Position numbers and translations under genes: made by a program | In this document: positions 49,475-58,676 of the stretch, one piece after another | How the letters are laid out: every line of letters starts with the position of its first letter | Position numbering within the stretch: the stretch's first letter is position 1 | Notes under the pieces: generated by a model | Seen by the model: the letters and a program-made list of their open reading frames with translations, nothing else | Told to the model about the DNA's origin: nothing | Databases searched by the model: none | NCBI GenBank assembly: GCA_045598965.1 | Contig: JAZRVH010000013.1 | Span: 30,065 to 94,064, forward strand | DNA length: 64,000 nucleotides | Source of the DNA: RGIG426 sp045598965 | Lineage (GTDB): Bacteria > Bacillota > Clostridia > Oscillospirales > Acutalibacteraceae | Direction of reading: 5' to 3'

Positions 49475-51814
49475 TCAGAGATCGCTATCGGGGCCCAAGA
49501 CGGAAATCAAGTCCGCCAGGTACTTACGCACCGCCAACACGTCTTTCATATTGAAATCACCGTCGCCGTTGGCGTCCGCCGTTTTGAGATTCACATACAC
49601 ATCCATATTGGCAATTTTCTTACGCATCGCCAACACGTCTTTCATATTGATTTCCCCATCATCGTCGGCATCGCCCCACAGAGGCCGGACAATCGGTTGA
49701 GACGGCTCGGTCACGGACGGCTCGGTTTCGGTCGACTCGGACGAAGACGGATTGGTCACAGACGGATTGGTCGCAGACGACTCGGACGAAGACGGCGTGG
49801 TCACAGACGGAACGGTCACGGACGGCATCGTCGGTTGCGTGGTGGGTTGCGTCGTCGGTTGGGTCGTGGGTTGCGTCGACGGAACGGGACTACCGTTCAA
49901 TTTAATCTCGCACGCCTTGAAATTCGGGTGTTTGATTTCGCCGGCAATCATCGTGTTGCCGCTCACCTGAATGGTTGCGGTAGCGATAACATCGCAATCG
50001 CCTCCCTCCGGCTCACCGTATCCAAACGAGAAAGTAATCGGCTCGCCGTTGGCGGTCAAATCCAAATATTCGTTCAACTCTTCATTGGTTGCTTCGGCTC
50101 CTTTGTAAACAGCCGGCAAGGTAATGGTGATGGTCGCCGGGCCGGGGCCTACTTTCACGGAGTCGGTACGGGTCACATCGGTATAACGAGGCGTTTCCTC
50201 TTTAATATTGTAAGAAAGCGTGTAGCTCTCCCCCGCCGGTTGAGACGGTTGCGTCTGCTGGCTGGGTTGAGTCGTCTGAGCGGACTGGCTCTGAGACGGT
50301 TGGCTCTGGGTCGGGTCGGTGGAGCCGTCATAGCGATACGCCACAATTTTCAGGTGGGTTATAGACACCGTATCGGTACCCTCACCATCGCCGAAATACA
50401 CAAGCTGGGTGGTTTCATCCATATTCGGAGCAATCAGCTCACCCGACTTGTCCGTGGCCGCACCGGAAATCCGTTGCATATACACGTCAACGCCATCGGG
50501 AGAAATGGAGGAACCGCCGGCAACTTTATCGTCGCCCCAGATTTCAAAGGAATCGGCAATCAAAAGGCCAGCCACGGAATAGCCGCTGGCACCACTAACG
50601 GTACCGGTGGTATAGACATCATAGTACTCATCGGTACGCAGCGGGCCTTTTTTTGCAATATCCGCACGGATAGCGGCATCGACCTCCGAGTTGTTCAAAG
50701 CACCGACGTAATTGAATCTCACCGTGCTGTTCAGGTCGCCTTCCCAAAGAACCGTAGAGGTCAGGTTGCCGGAAGGTTTCTGACTCGGCTGTGTGGGCTG
50801 CGTGGAACGTGTGGTATACGTCGGACGAGAGGCGGTGGTGCCGCCTTGCACATACACCGAAGTGGTGGGCAACGTACCGGCAAGTTTATAATAGACGCTG
50901 GCATGGTGAATGGCCACACCGGAATCCATCGGATAGTTGGCCGCATCCATTTTTCCGTAAATCTCATCCAGCATACTGCACAGATACGCTTTGTCTTTGC
51001 CGGAAATATCGACGCCCGCTTCCACGTTATCGGTCTCGATGCCGTAGGTGAAATCGCAGTTGTACTGGATAGCGTAGTCAATGGCTTTTCTCTCGTTTGC
51101 ACGGGACATAACCTTGGCGGCGGTGTTGCGATAGGACATCAGCGACAAGGTACCCTTACCGCCACCCAGTTCTTTGGCAAGGATTTTGTAGAAGTCGGTG
51201 GTGCCGTTATACGTTACGCCGTTATATCCGTTCCATGCCGGGTTCACGTCAAACTCGCAGTAAACGCCGTTGCTGATCAACGTGTTGATAGCGTTATTCA
51301 ACAGGTTGTTGCAATAGTTCTGCAAAACGGTGGTGTTGTATCCACCCGGCTCAACGTCGAAGTGAATACCGTAAAGCCAGTCATCCGGATAGGTGTTTTT
51401 ATACGCCACCCAGCCGTTGTACAGCTTTTCGATATAGTTCTTAGAGGTACCGGAGCTGGTCGCAAGAGCGGGGTCGTCAATCATGACGGACGTACGCATA
51501 CCGTGCTGTTGTGCCGCCGAAATAAAATCGTGCAGCTTCGCATGGTTGCCCGTGCTCCAAAGATACGTATACGCCTCGATATAGATCTCGGTCACGCCGG
51601 TTTCTTCCAACAAACCGAGATATTTGTCACGAGTCGTGGTGTTGAGTGCGTCGTTAAACGACCACCACCAGCATCCGAGACGGTGTTTGCGTCCATCATA
51701 CGTAGTGGCTCCCGCATTCATGCTGCCGAACATTGCCGGAAGCATCGTCAGCAGAAACACTACCACAAGTGAAAGTGCGATAAGCGTCTTCGAGACTTTC
51801 TTTGCCCTGGTCAT
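49475..51814 (-). CDS. Secreted dockerin protein with TIM-barrel-like domain and two extra modules
   Basis: 779 residues. Signal peptide (1 to about 36, ending in NAGA). Residues about 40-330: a domain with LGCWWWSFNDAL, VTEIYIEAYTY, YGIHFDVEPGGYN and GTLSLMSYRNT, alternating strands and helices as in glycosidase TIM barrels; the acidic pair in HFDVEPG could be catalytic. About 355-500: a beta-rich module (VLWEGDLN to THLKIVAY). About 535-650: another (DVTRTDSVKVG to ACEIKLNG). Then a TQPT/SVT-rich linker and a type I dockerin (712-779) with two calcium loops DADDDGEINMKD and DANGDGDFNMKD. It is a paralogue of the next upstream gene. Start ATG 51814 after AGGTG; substrate unknown. Confidence 0.8.
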   Translation of the reverse strand: MTRAKKVSKTLIALSLVVVFLLTMLPAMFGSMNAGATTYDGRKHRLGCWWWSFNDALNTTTRDKYLGLLEETGVTEIYIEAYTYLWSTGNHAKLHDFISAAQQHGMRTSVMIDDPALATSSGTSKNYIEKLYNGWVAYKNTYPDDWLYGIHFDVEPGGYNTTVLQNYCNNLLNNAINTLISNGVYCEFDVNPAWNGYNGVTYNGTTDFYKILAKELGGGKGTLSLMSYRNTAAKVMSRANERKAIDYAIQYNCDFTYGIETDNVEAGVDISGKDKAYLCSMLDEIYGKMDAANYPMDSGVAIHHASVYYKLAGTLPTTSVYVQGGTTASRPTYTTRSTQPTQPSQKPSGNLTSTVLWEGDLNSTVRFNYVGALNNSEVDAAIRADIAKKGPLRTDEYYDVYTTGTVSGASGYSVAGLLIADSFEIWGDDKVAGGSSISPDGVDVYMQRISGAATDKSGELIAPNMDETTQLVYFGDGEGTDTVSITHLKIVAYRYDGSTDPTQSQPSQSQSAQTTQPSQQTQPSQPAGESYTLSYNIKEETPRYTDVTRTDSVKVGPGPATITITLPAVYKGAEATNEELNEYLDLTANGEPITFSFGYGEPEGGDCDVIATATIQVSGNTMIAGEIKHPNFKACEIKLNGSPVPSTQPTTQPTTQPTTQPTMPSVTVPSVTTPSSSESSATNPSVTNPSSSESTETEPSVTEPSQPIVRPLWGDADDDGEINMKDVLAMRKKIANMDVYVNLKTADANGDGDFNMKDVLAVRKYLADLISVLGPDSDL

Positions 51815-51877
51815 TTTACACCTCATAAAATATAAAATATTTCTAATATCGCAAATTTCGCCATACTAGTTTATTGT

Positions 51878-51906
51878 AGTATACAATATTCCACAAATAA
51901 AGTCAA
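51878..51906 (-). promoter_or_regulatory. Promoter of the first dockerin gene
   Basis: Minus strand: -35 TTGACT (51901-51906), 17 bases, -10 TATACT (51878-51883). Confidence 0.8.
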
Positions 51907-51960
51907 GTACCATTCCCTTTTTTGCAACAAATTTCACAAAAACGCCACAATTAACCCAAT

Positions 51961-52002
51961 AAAAAGGTCCTCCCCAACACGAGCAAATCGCATTGGGGAG
52001 GA
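51961..52002 (-). terminator. Terminator of the second dockerin gene
   Basis: A 10-bp stem TCCTCCCCAA / TTGGGGAGGA with a 15-base loop and T5 on the minus strand. Confidence 0.85.
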
Positions 52003-52019
52003 AAATGATTTAAGTGAAA

Positions 52020-53717
52020 TTATACTTCCGGGCCGAGTTTGTCAACCAACTGGGCAATAAATTTGCGAATAGAAAGCACGTCTTTCATGTTGACAGAACC
52101 GTCGCCGTTGGCATCCGCCGTTTTCTTGTTGATGTAATCCACCGGCAACTGAGCGACCTGTTTGCGGACGGTCAGCACGTCTTTCATGTTGATTTCGCCG
52201 TCATCATTGGCATCGCCATACAGAATCTCCACCGGAGCAACACTGGGCTGGGTCGTCGGCACGACGCTGGGCATAGTGCTGGGAGCCGTGCTGGGAGCCG
52301 TGCTGGGAGCGGTACTGGGCGTGGTGCTGGGAGCGGTACTGGGCGTCGACGACGGCGTAACGCCACCATGGAACGCATACAGCTTCAAGTTGCCGATGTG
52401 GCAAACGTCACCGGTACCATCGGAATAGACGCAGAAGTTGACATCCGTACCCATCATATTCAGCTCTTTGGCGACTTCCCACGTGCAGTAATTCAGCTCA
52501 TCGCCTTTTTCGGATTTACCCCAGCTCTCCAAGTACTGAAGGCCCTTAGCGGAGTTCGCATCCTGATAGAAGCCGAACACGCAGTAGCCGGACGGGCCGT
52601 TGATATACGAGCTGCCCTCCGAAACCGCAATGTATTTGGTGGCGGGGCCGTTGGCGGCAATGTCGTTGCGAATTGCCTCGGTCAAAGAATCCACTTTGAT
52701 GATACCCACAGTGTTTTTGGTGGTGATATCCATATTGATGTCACCCTGCCAAATGCAGTTTTCGCTCTGCGGTGCCTGGGTGGTCGGGGTGGTATCCTGC
52801 AACTGCAAGAGGGATTTGTTTTGGTGAATGGCCATACCGTAGTCTTTAAGGCCCTGGGAGGCGAGATACGCCATCGTCTGGTCCATTACGCCGAACATAT
52901 ACTCTTTACTCTTGCCATAGAAGGTCACCTTTGCGGGAGTCACGTCATCGGTCTCCACGCCGAGGAACAACGGCGTACCGGAAGCTTTGCAAGCGGTAAT
53001 AACCGAAGCGGCAAAGGTGGCGATGGTGTCCGCACCGCTCATGGTGTTACGATAAGACATCGCAAACACGGCATCGAAGTTTTTCGCAATAATGTCGTAG
53101 ATACCGGTCACACCGTTCAAAGTAGTGGTCAAACCGCCTTGGCCATTCCAACCGCAGTTGACGTCCACCTCGATGTAGACGCCCTGCTGACGGGCCGCCT
53201 GCACACGGTTGATGAACTTGTCGGCATAGCTTTGAAGCACGGTGGCATTGTAGTTGCCCGGCTCAATATCCATGTGGATACCGTAAATCGGCTCCGCCGG
53301 ATACGTGGCGTTGTAGGTTTTCAAATAACCAACCATCAAGTCAAAGTTTGCGGCGTTGTTATTGGCAAAATCATCCCACTCGCCGTACAAAATCGCCACA
53401 CGGCAACCATAGTTTTTCGCTTTCTCCACAAAGCCGTGGAGTTTGGCACGGTTGCCATCGGTGTTGAGAAGACCGAAGCAGGAGAGATAAATCTCGTTCA
53501 CGCCGCAATCTTTCATGCATTGGAGGTAGTTGGTAGCATTGGGCTCGTTGATGTCGGAAGTACTCCACCACCAGCAACCCACACGTTTGCCACCGAAATC
53601 TTTGGTGATTGCCTTAGCATTCATTCCGTTGGAAAGGGCGGGCATAAACGCCAACACCATCGCCAATACCAGCACAAATGCCAACAGCGATTTCACGCTT
53701 TTTTTGGAGAGAGACAT
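52020..53717 (-). CDS. Secreted dockerin protein with TIM-barrel-like domain (paralogue)
   Basis: 565 residues. Signal peptide (1 to about 36). Residues about 40-305: the same barrel-like domain as the neighbour, with VGCWWWSTSDIN, VNEIYLSCFGLL, YGIHMDIEPGNYN, VFAMSYRNTMS and FLGVETDDV. About 320-450: the beta-rich module (CIWQGDIN to GNLKLYAFHG). Then a TPST/APST linker coded by a 12-base repeat, and a type I dockerin (499-565) with loops DANDDGEINMKD and DANGDGSVNMKD. Unlike the neighbour it lacks the third module. Own promoter and terminator. Likely attached to a scaffoldin by cohesin binding; the carbohydrate acted on is unknown. Confidence 0.8.
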   Translation of the reverse strand: MSLSKKSVKSLLAFVLVLAMVLAFMPALSNGMNAKAITKDFGGKRVGCWWWSTSDINEPNATNYLQCMKDCGVNEIYLSCFGLLNTDGNRAKLHGFVEKAKNYGCRVAILYGEWDDFANNNAANFDLMVGYLKTYNATYPAEPIYGIHMDIEPGNYNATVLQSYADKFINRVQAARQQGVYIEVDVNCGWNGQGGLTTTLNGVTGIYDIIAKNFDAVFAMSYRNTMSGADTIATFAASVITACKASGTPLFLGVETDDVTPAKVTFYGKSKEYMFGVMDQTMAYLASQGLKDYGMAIHQNKSLLQLQDTTPTTQAPQSENCIWQGDINMDITTKNTVGIIKVDSLTEAIRNDIAANGPATKYIAVSEGSSYINGPSGYCVFGFYQDANSAKGLQYLESWGKSEKGDELNYCTWEVAKELNMMGTDVNFCVYSDGTGDVCHIGNLKLYAFHGGVTPSSTPSTAPSTTPSTAPSTAPSTAPSTMPSVVPTTQPSVAPVEILYGDANDDGEINMKDVLTVRKQVAQLPVDYINKKTADANGDGSVNMKDVLSIRKFIAQLVDKLGPEV

Positions 53718-53779
53718 AGTTTTGCACCTCATTCAAATAAGTATTGTTCTCCCGAAAAGAAACCTTTTCAGATAAAATA

Positions 53780-53808
53780 AGTATACAATATGACATAGAA
53801 AAAGTCAA
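53780..53808 (-). promoter_or_regulatory. Promoter of the second dockerin gene
   Basis: Minus strand: -35 TTGACT (53803-53808), 17 bases, -10 TATACT (53780-53785), with the same ATATTG just before the -10 as the paralogue's promoter. Confidence 0.8.
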
Positions 53809-53847
53809 GCGAAAACAACAAAATTGTGCATTTTTACAACAGCTTGC

Positions 53848-53883
53848 AAAAAAGAGGACAAAATCAGATTTTGTCCTCTTTTT
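53848..53883 (-). terminator. Terminator after addB
   Basis: A 16-bp stem AAAAAGAGGACAAAAT and its complement with a 3-base loop and a T-rich end on the minus strand. Confidence 0.9.
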
Positions 53884-53890
53884 CCATAGT

Positions 53891-56800
53891 TTATTCAGCC
53901 GGAGTATTTTCCTCGGAGGACTGCTCCTCCCTCGCCGCCTTTTCCCGTTCATACTCCACCGCAAGAGCCAGTATATCTCGTTTGTTCGCCTTGCGAATTT
54001 CCGGCGGCAAATAATCGAAGGGGCGTTTTTCTCCGTACTTGTCAAACCCGCACACAGCATGGTAATCGCATCTTTCGCAAAAGCTGTCCACCTCGGACGG
54101 TCTCGCCTCGATGTTGCCCTCGTGCAAATTGGTCGCCATTTGTGCCAAAAGTTCCTTTGAACGACGAGAGAGCAGACGAAACCCCTCCTCCGACGATACG
54201 GAAGAATAATGGGTAAACCCGGATTTGGAAAGCTTTGCCGGAATATAGGTGCCGATATCCTTATCCATTTCTCGCAGCACATCTTCATCGTCGAGAACAA
54301 GGCCCTGCATTTTCATTGCCTTGTTTTTTTCGATTTGCAACTGCTCCGTTGAGAGCTGTGCAGAAAACCTCGTGACACCCGCCGGCATATACAGCACACC
54401 GGCAGGATGAGGATGCGAATATTCCTTTGTGGGGTTTTCGCACAGCGAAAAGAGATACAAAAGCATTTGCAAATTGATGCCGTTCAGCACATCGTCCAAC
54501 CGAAACTCTTTGGGGCCGGTTTTGTAATCCACCACACGGATATAGGTGATTTCTCCCTGTTCAAATACATCCACACGGTCAATTTTGCCCTCAAAAGACA
54601 CCTTTGAACCGTCGTTCAGCACAAGCGTTGTCGAGGGAAATTTCCCCTCTTGATTACCGATTTCCAGCTCGTATTCTCTCGGCACAAACCCGCTTTGTGC
54701 CAGCTCCTCGACAAGATGGCAAAGCACCTCCTTGCTCATACGGATTGTGCGTTCAACCGATTGCGAAAACCGCACGGATTTATCCGAAAATCCGCCCATT
54801 TCCCGCTCAATATACCGATTTACCGTATCGGTAACGTCGGTTTTGATGCGGACAGGTGTGATGTGTTCAAATCCCTCACGCTGATATAACGGAACCAGCG
54901 TTTCCAAAACCGCATGGACAATGTTTCCCATTGCCGTCTTATCCACATCCGCTTTTTTCAGCGGATTGACGTGCAATCCGTAACGACAAAAATACCGGAA
55001 CGGACAGCAATAATACGTATCCACCTTGGTGGCGGAAAGCGTCATATCGCCGCCAAACAGCATTTTTGTAATATCCGGGCTTTCGATTTCCCACGCCTGT
55101 TGATTAGCGGCACGCTCCAACGCCTCCAATCGACGCTGTTGCATGGGATCGGTTTTAAGCTGAGCACGTACCGCCGCCGTTAAAACCGTAGGCTCTGACC
55201 ATGTGGCGGTGTAGTAGCTCATTGCCTCCTCCGCTGTCTCCGGCATCCAGTTTACATCCGTGCGAAACGTCTCGTGCCGATGTTGCGGTAAAATCCGTTT
55301 CACCTCGCTGACAAGCAGTGACGGCGACAGCGGCTCACCTTGCATCGAACTGCGGGCATATGTAATAACCACTTTTTCCTTGGCGGCAGCAACCGCATTG
55401 TAGGCGTAAAGCCGTTCCTCCGTCAATTCTCTCTCCAAATCCCGTGACAGCGTAAACCCATATTGCTCGCTGAGCAGTTTTCTCTCACGGGCACTCAAAT
55501 AGCCGCCGGAGGACGGCACGGCGGGAAATGCCCCGTCGTTTGCCCCCAGTATAAACACCAAGGACGGCTCGGACAATCGGCTTCGGTCCGCTGCTCCGAT
55601 TTGCACCGCATCAAGTCCTTTGGGCAACAATCCTAATTCAGTCTTTTCGACCGTCAGCGTGAACAAATCCATCCAAGCGGTTACGGCCTGCCGCTGTTCC
55701 CCACCTTTGGCGAAGGTGTCCAGCAGCTGCATCATTTCCTCCCATGCCCGCTCGGTAAAATCCGCAAGGGCGGGATGACCGTTGTTCTCTAAGTCCGCCA
55801 CACGACGACGCACACATTCCGCCGCCGAAATATCCATAAGATAGGTATAGAGTGCCGTGGCGAATGTTTCACCGTCCACCTCGCCCGCAAGGCGTTTGTC
55901 CAACGCTTGCAACGGCGTCATAATCCGCTCACGCAAGTCGTTAAGATAGTCTAATTGTTTTTGGTTCATCTCTCGGTTTAGCCCATCGGGGTTGTGTATA
56001 AACGGAGATTTCCACGCATCGTTTTTTAGGCTCCACTGGTACACATAATTCTCCAGCGTGGCGATTTCCATCACACTAAAAGACAGCAAGCCGGTTTTCA
56101 AAAGACGCAAAATATCCTCGGTTCGAAAACGGTAACACACGACACGCAAAGCGGCACAAAGCGTCTCGGCCAACGCATCCTTGCGGATGCTTTCCCGAGC
56201 GTCCACATAAAACGGGATTCCCTCGCTTTGCAACGCCATTTCTAAGGAACTGCGGTATTCGCCGACATCTCGCACCACCACAGCAATCTCCCGACAACGC
56301 TTCTTTCCGTCTCGCATAGCGAACCGAATTTCACGAGCGGCGGCTTTACATTCCTCATTTTTGTCCGCACAGGAAAGCACCGTAACCGCATTGGTCGTTT
56401 CCTCAAATTTGTCTTCGTCCGGACAAAACAAGCCGGAACACAGCGTTTGCAACGCCTCGCTATTATGGCGATGATCTTCATCCAAATGGAGAACGTTCTT
56501 TGTTACTCCCATCTCATCCGCCAACCGAATCAGACGATTTGCCGTTTCTGTGGGGAGAGAAAACAACCCCATTTGCTCGGGGGAAGCCGAAAGGTCGTTG
56601 GTACAAAGCGTAACCGTCACCTCTGCCGCACGAGAAAGCAACAGAGAAAGTAACTTCTCCTCCGGCACGGTAAAGCCCATAAATCCGTCTAAAAACACAC
56701 GGGTATCTGCAAGACGGGTTCCCTCGGCTCGCAACGCTTCACACGCCTGCATCAACAAATCCTGAGGATCATCGAAACGGCCGCTGACATACGCCTCAAA

Positions 56801-57292
56801 CGTCTCTTTCACCTTGCCGAAATCCGCCAGCTTCTTTTTCAAGGCACTGTCTGCCGGCATACGGGAAAGCAGGTCGGAAAGCGTCTCCTCCGACACGTCG
56901 TTTTGTTTCCACTCTTTCAGCGTATCCATCAGCAACGCCAACTGCCCCGCATTGCCCTTGCGATAATGCAACGCCTGCATTTCGTCTTTCCGAGCCTTAA
57001 ACGCCTGGTCCAACAGCAACAAACGGGTTCCCTCGTCCAGGGGTTTTTGGGGAATTTTCCCGCTGTCACGCAAAACAATCTCCGAAAGGCGTGTAAAGCT
57101 AAACGTCTTTACACGTATAGCATCCTTGGCACCGAGTCGCTCAAGCAAAATCTTTTCGGTTTCAAAAGAAAATTGCTCAGGAACAAGCAAAATCGGCTCT
57201 GCTTCTTGGTCAGATTCCAACAATTTTGCTATTCGTTCGATGAGTGTAAAGGTTTTTCCACTTCCACTCTTTCCCAAAATAAGCTGAAGCAT
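53891..57292 (-). CDS. addB: Helicase-exonuclease AddAB, AddB subunit
   Basis: AddB acts with AddA to resect double-strand ends up to a Chi site for RecA loading. The 1133-residue protein has the N-terminal Walker A GKSGSGKTF, helicase-like domains, and a C-terminal PD-(D/E)XK nuclease (GKIDRVDVFEQG, RVVDYKTGPKEF). The 4Fe-4S ligands are one Cys in the CPFRYFCRYG region and CERCDYHAVC near the C-terminus. It looks intact. ATG at 57292 follows AGGAGGG; ruvX ends 40 bases upstream. The addA gene, which usually follows, is not here: a terminator and the dockerin genes come next. Confidence 0.92.
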   Translation of the reverse strand: MLQLILGKSGSGKTFTLIERIAKLLESDQEAEPILLVPEQFSFETEKILLERLGAKDAIRVKTFSFTRLSEIVLRDSGKIPQKPLDEGTRLLLLDQAFKARKDEMQALHYRKGNAGQLALLMDTLKEWKQNDVSEETLSDLLSRMPADSALKKKLADFGKVKETFEAYVSGRFDDPQDLLMQACEALRAEGTRLADTRVFLDGFMGFTVPEEKLLSLLLSRAAEVTVTLCTNDLSASPEQMGLFSLPTETANRLIRLADEMGVTKNVLHLDEDHRHNSEALQTLCSGLFCPDEDKFEETTNAVTVLSCADKNEECKAAAREIRFAMRDGKKRCREIAVVVRDVGEYRSSLEMALQSEGIPFYVDARESIRKDALAETLCAALRVVCYRFRTEDILRLLKTGLLSFSVMEIATLENYVYQWSLKNDAWKSPFIHNPDGLNREMNQKQLDYLNDLRERIMTPLQALDKRLAGEVDGETFATALYTYLMDISAAECVRRRVADLENNGHPALADFTERAWEEMMQLLDTFAKGGEQRQAVTAWMDLFTLTVEKTELGLLPKGLDAVQIGAADRSRLSEPSLVFILGANDGAFPAVPSSGGYLSARERKLLSEQYGFTLSRDLERELTEERLYAYNAVAAAKEKVVITYARSSMQGEPLSPSLLVSEVKRILPQHRHETFRTDVNWMPETAEEAMSYYTATWSEPTVLTAAVRAQLKTDPMQQRRLEALERAANQQAWEIESPDITKMLFGGDMTLSATKVDTYYCCPFRYFCRYGLHVNPLKKADVDKTAMGNIVHAVLETLVPLYQREGFEHITPVRIKTDVTDTVNRYIEREMGGFSDKSVRFSQSVERTIRMSKEVLCHLVEELAQSGFVPREYELEIGNQEGKFPSTTLVLNDGSKVSFEGKIDRVDVFEQGEITYIRVVDYKTGPKEFRLDDVLNGINLQMLLYLFSLCENPTKEYSHPHPAGVLYMPAGVTRFSAQLSTEQLQIEKNKAMKMQGLVLDDEDVLREMDKDIGTYIPAKLSKSGFTHYSSVSSEEGFRLLSRRSKELLAQMATNLHEGNIEARPSEVDSFCERCDYHAVCGFDKYGEKRPFDYLPPEIRKANKRDILALAVEYEREKAAREEQSSEENTPAE

Positions 57293-57332
57293 TCCGGTGC
57301 CCTCCTCTCGAAAAATAATAAAAAACGGCCGT

Positions 57333-57743
57333 TCAGCGACGGCTGTCTAAGTAATTTTGCAAAATGATGACCGCCGCCACCATATCCACCGTTTCCTTGC
57401 GTTTCTTTCCACGCACGTTTGTCTCGTTCAAATAGCCGGTAGCGGCAACCGTGGTGAGCCGTTCGTCCCACAAGGTCACGGGAAGATTTGTCATCTGCTC
57501 TAAATCGGCGGCAAAGCCCTCGGCACGAAGGGCACTTTCCCCTCGACTACCGTCCATATTGCAGGGATGTCCCACCACAATTTCGCCGACGCCTTTATCC
57601 TTGGCGATGTTCGCCACTTTTTCGCACAATCGCTCTAATCGGCGTTCATAGATTGTTTCGACCGGACTTGCCAGCTGTTCGGTGACGTCGGAAATGGCAA
57701 TTCCCGTCCGAGCAAGTCCTAAATCCACCGCTAATATTTTCAT
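57333..57743 (-). CDS. ruvX: Holliday junction resolvase-like protein RuvX/YqgF
   Basis: An RNase H-like nuclease implicated in pre-16S rRNA 5' processing. The 136-residue protein starts MKILAVDLGLARTGIA (first catalytic Asp) and has VVGHPCNMDG, LWDERLTTV (catalytic Glu/Asp region) and a C-terminal DMVAAVIILQNYL with the last Asp. Start ATG after GAGGATG. It precedes addB and follows the pseudouridine synthase gene. Confidence 0.92.
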   Translation of the reverse strand: MKILAVDLGLARTGIAISDVTEQLASPVETIYERRLERLCEKVANIAKDKGVGEIVVGHPCNMDGSRGESALRAEGFAADLEQMTNLPVTLWDERLTTVAATGYLNETNVRGKKRKETVDMVAAVIILQNYLDSRR

Positions 57744-57803
57744 CGTATCTTCATCCTCGTTTTCAACGATATCGTATCATACAGCCTCTCCCATTTTGGG
57801 ACA

Positions 57804-58583
57804 TCACTTATGATTTTGGATATACCGTGCCGCTCCACGCAATTTTTCCTGCGTTCCGGCGGCAAGCAGCAACGCTTTCACTTCACGTCCCTCTAAATAC
57901 CGCCATTTGCCAACCGCCACACCGCCCAGCTTCACGGTACCGACGGCGACACGTTTCAGGCGGATAACCTCAAGCCCCAAGCTCTCGCACATTCGGCGAA
58001 TTTGGCGATTGCGACCTTCGTGAATGGTCATTTGAAGCACCGTTCTCTCCGGCTCTTTCACCATCACCGTCACCTCGGCGGGAGCGGTTTTGCGACCGTC
58101 CAGCACAATACCGTCCTGCAACCGTGCCACCTGCTCCTCGCTAACCGTAGCACGCACCGTTACACGATAGGTTTTCGGCACATGATTGCGGGGATGGGAA
58201 ATGGCATTGGCAAATTCCCCGTCGTTGGTAAACAGCAACAATCCCTCGGAATCTCGGTCTAACCGACCGATGGGATACAAACGCACGCCGGCATCCCCCA
58301 CCAAATCCGCCACACAGCGACGTCCCTGTTCATCCGACAGAGTTGTCACCACACCACGGGGTTTATTAAGCAAAATGTACGTATATTCCTGCGGTTTTTC
58401 GCCGATATTTTTCAGCTTTTTTCCCGCTACCGTAATGGTGTCACGAACCGGGTCTGCCTTGTCACCCAACGACGCAGGATGTCCGTTCACCTTCACCTTA
58501 CCGGCAGCAATCAACTCCTCAGCACGGCGACGAGACGCCACACCATAAGCCGACAAGATTTTTTGTAACCGTTCTGTTGCCAT
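57804..58583 (-). CDS. rluB: RluB/RsuA-family pseudouridine synthase
   Basis: It modifies a uridine in rRNA, most likely in 23S helix 89 as RluB. The 259-residue protein has an N-terminal S4 domain (RLQKILSAYGVASRRRAEELI), the catalytic GRLDRDSEGLLLFTND and the C-terminal RNRQIRRMCESLGLEVIRLKR. Start ATG after TAGGAGAG. It is directly downstream of the gerW terminator; scpA-scpB further upstream is the usual neighbourhood. Confidence 0.92.
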   Translation of the reverse strand: MATERLQKILSAYGVASRRRAEELIAAGKVKVNGHPASLGDKADPVRDTITVAGKKLKNIGEKPQEYTYILLNKPRGVVTTLSDEQGRRCVADLVGDAGVRLYPIGRLDRDSEGLLLFTNDGEFANAISHPRNHVPKTYRVTVRATVSEEQVARLQDGIVLDGRKTAPAEVTVMVKEPERTVLQMTIHEGRNRQIRRMCESLGLEVIRLKRVAVGTVKLGGVAVGKWRYLEGREVKALLLAAGTQEKLRGAARYIQNHK

Positions 58584-58611
58584 TGTTCTCTCCTACAATT
58601 CCACGTTTTTC

Positions 58612-58661
58612 ACAAAAAAAAGATGTATAAAAGCTCTCCCGCATACGACGTATGCGGGAGA
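58612..58661 (-). terminator. Terminator after gerW
   Basis: A 13-bp palindrome (TCTCCCGCATACG with its complement, 58635-58661) followed on the minus strand by AGCTTTTATACATC and T8. The distance from stem to T tract makes it less than perfect. Confidence 0.65.
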
Positions 58662-58676
58662 AGCGACCGTACGACT

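Noticed and set aside
49697..51772. Plus-strand frame opposite the first dockerin gene with Arg/Gly repeats
   Set aside because: The repeats are the antisense of the Thr/Pro/Ser linker; no start signals.
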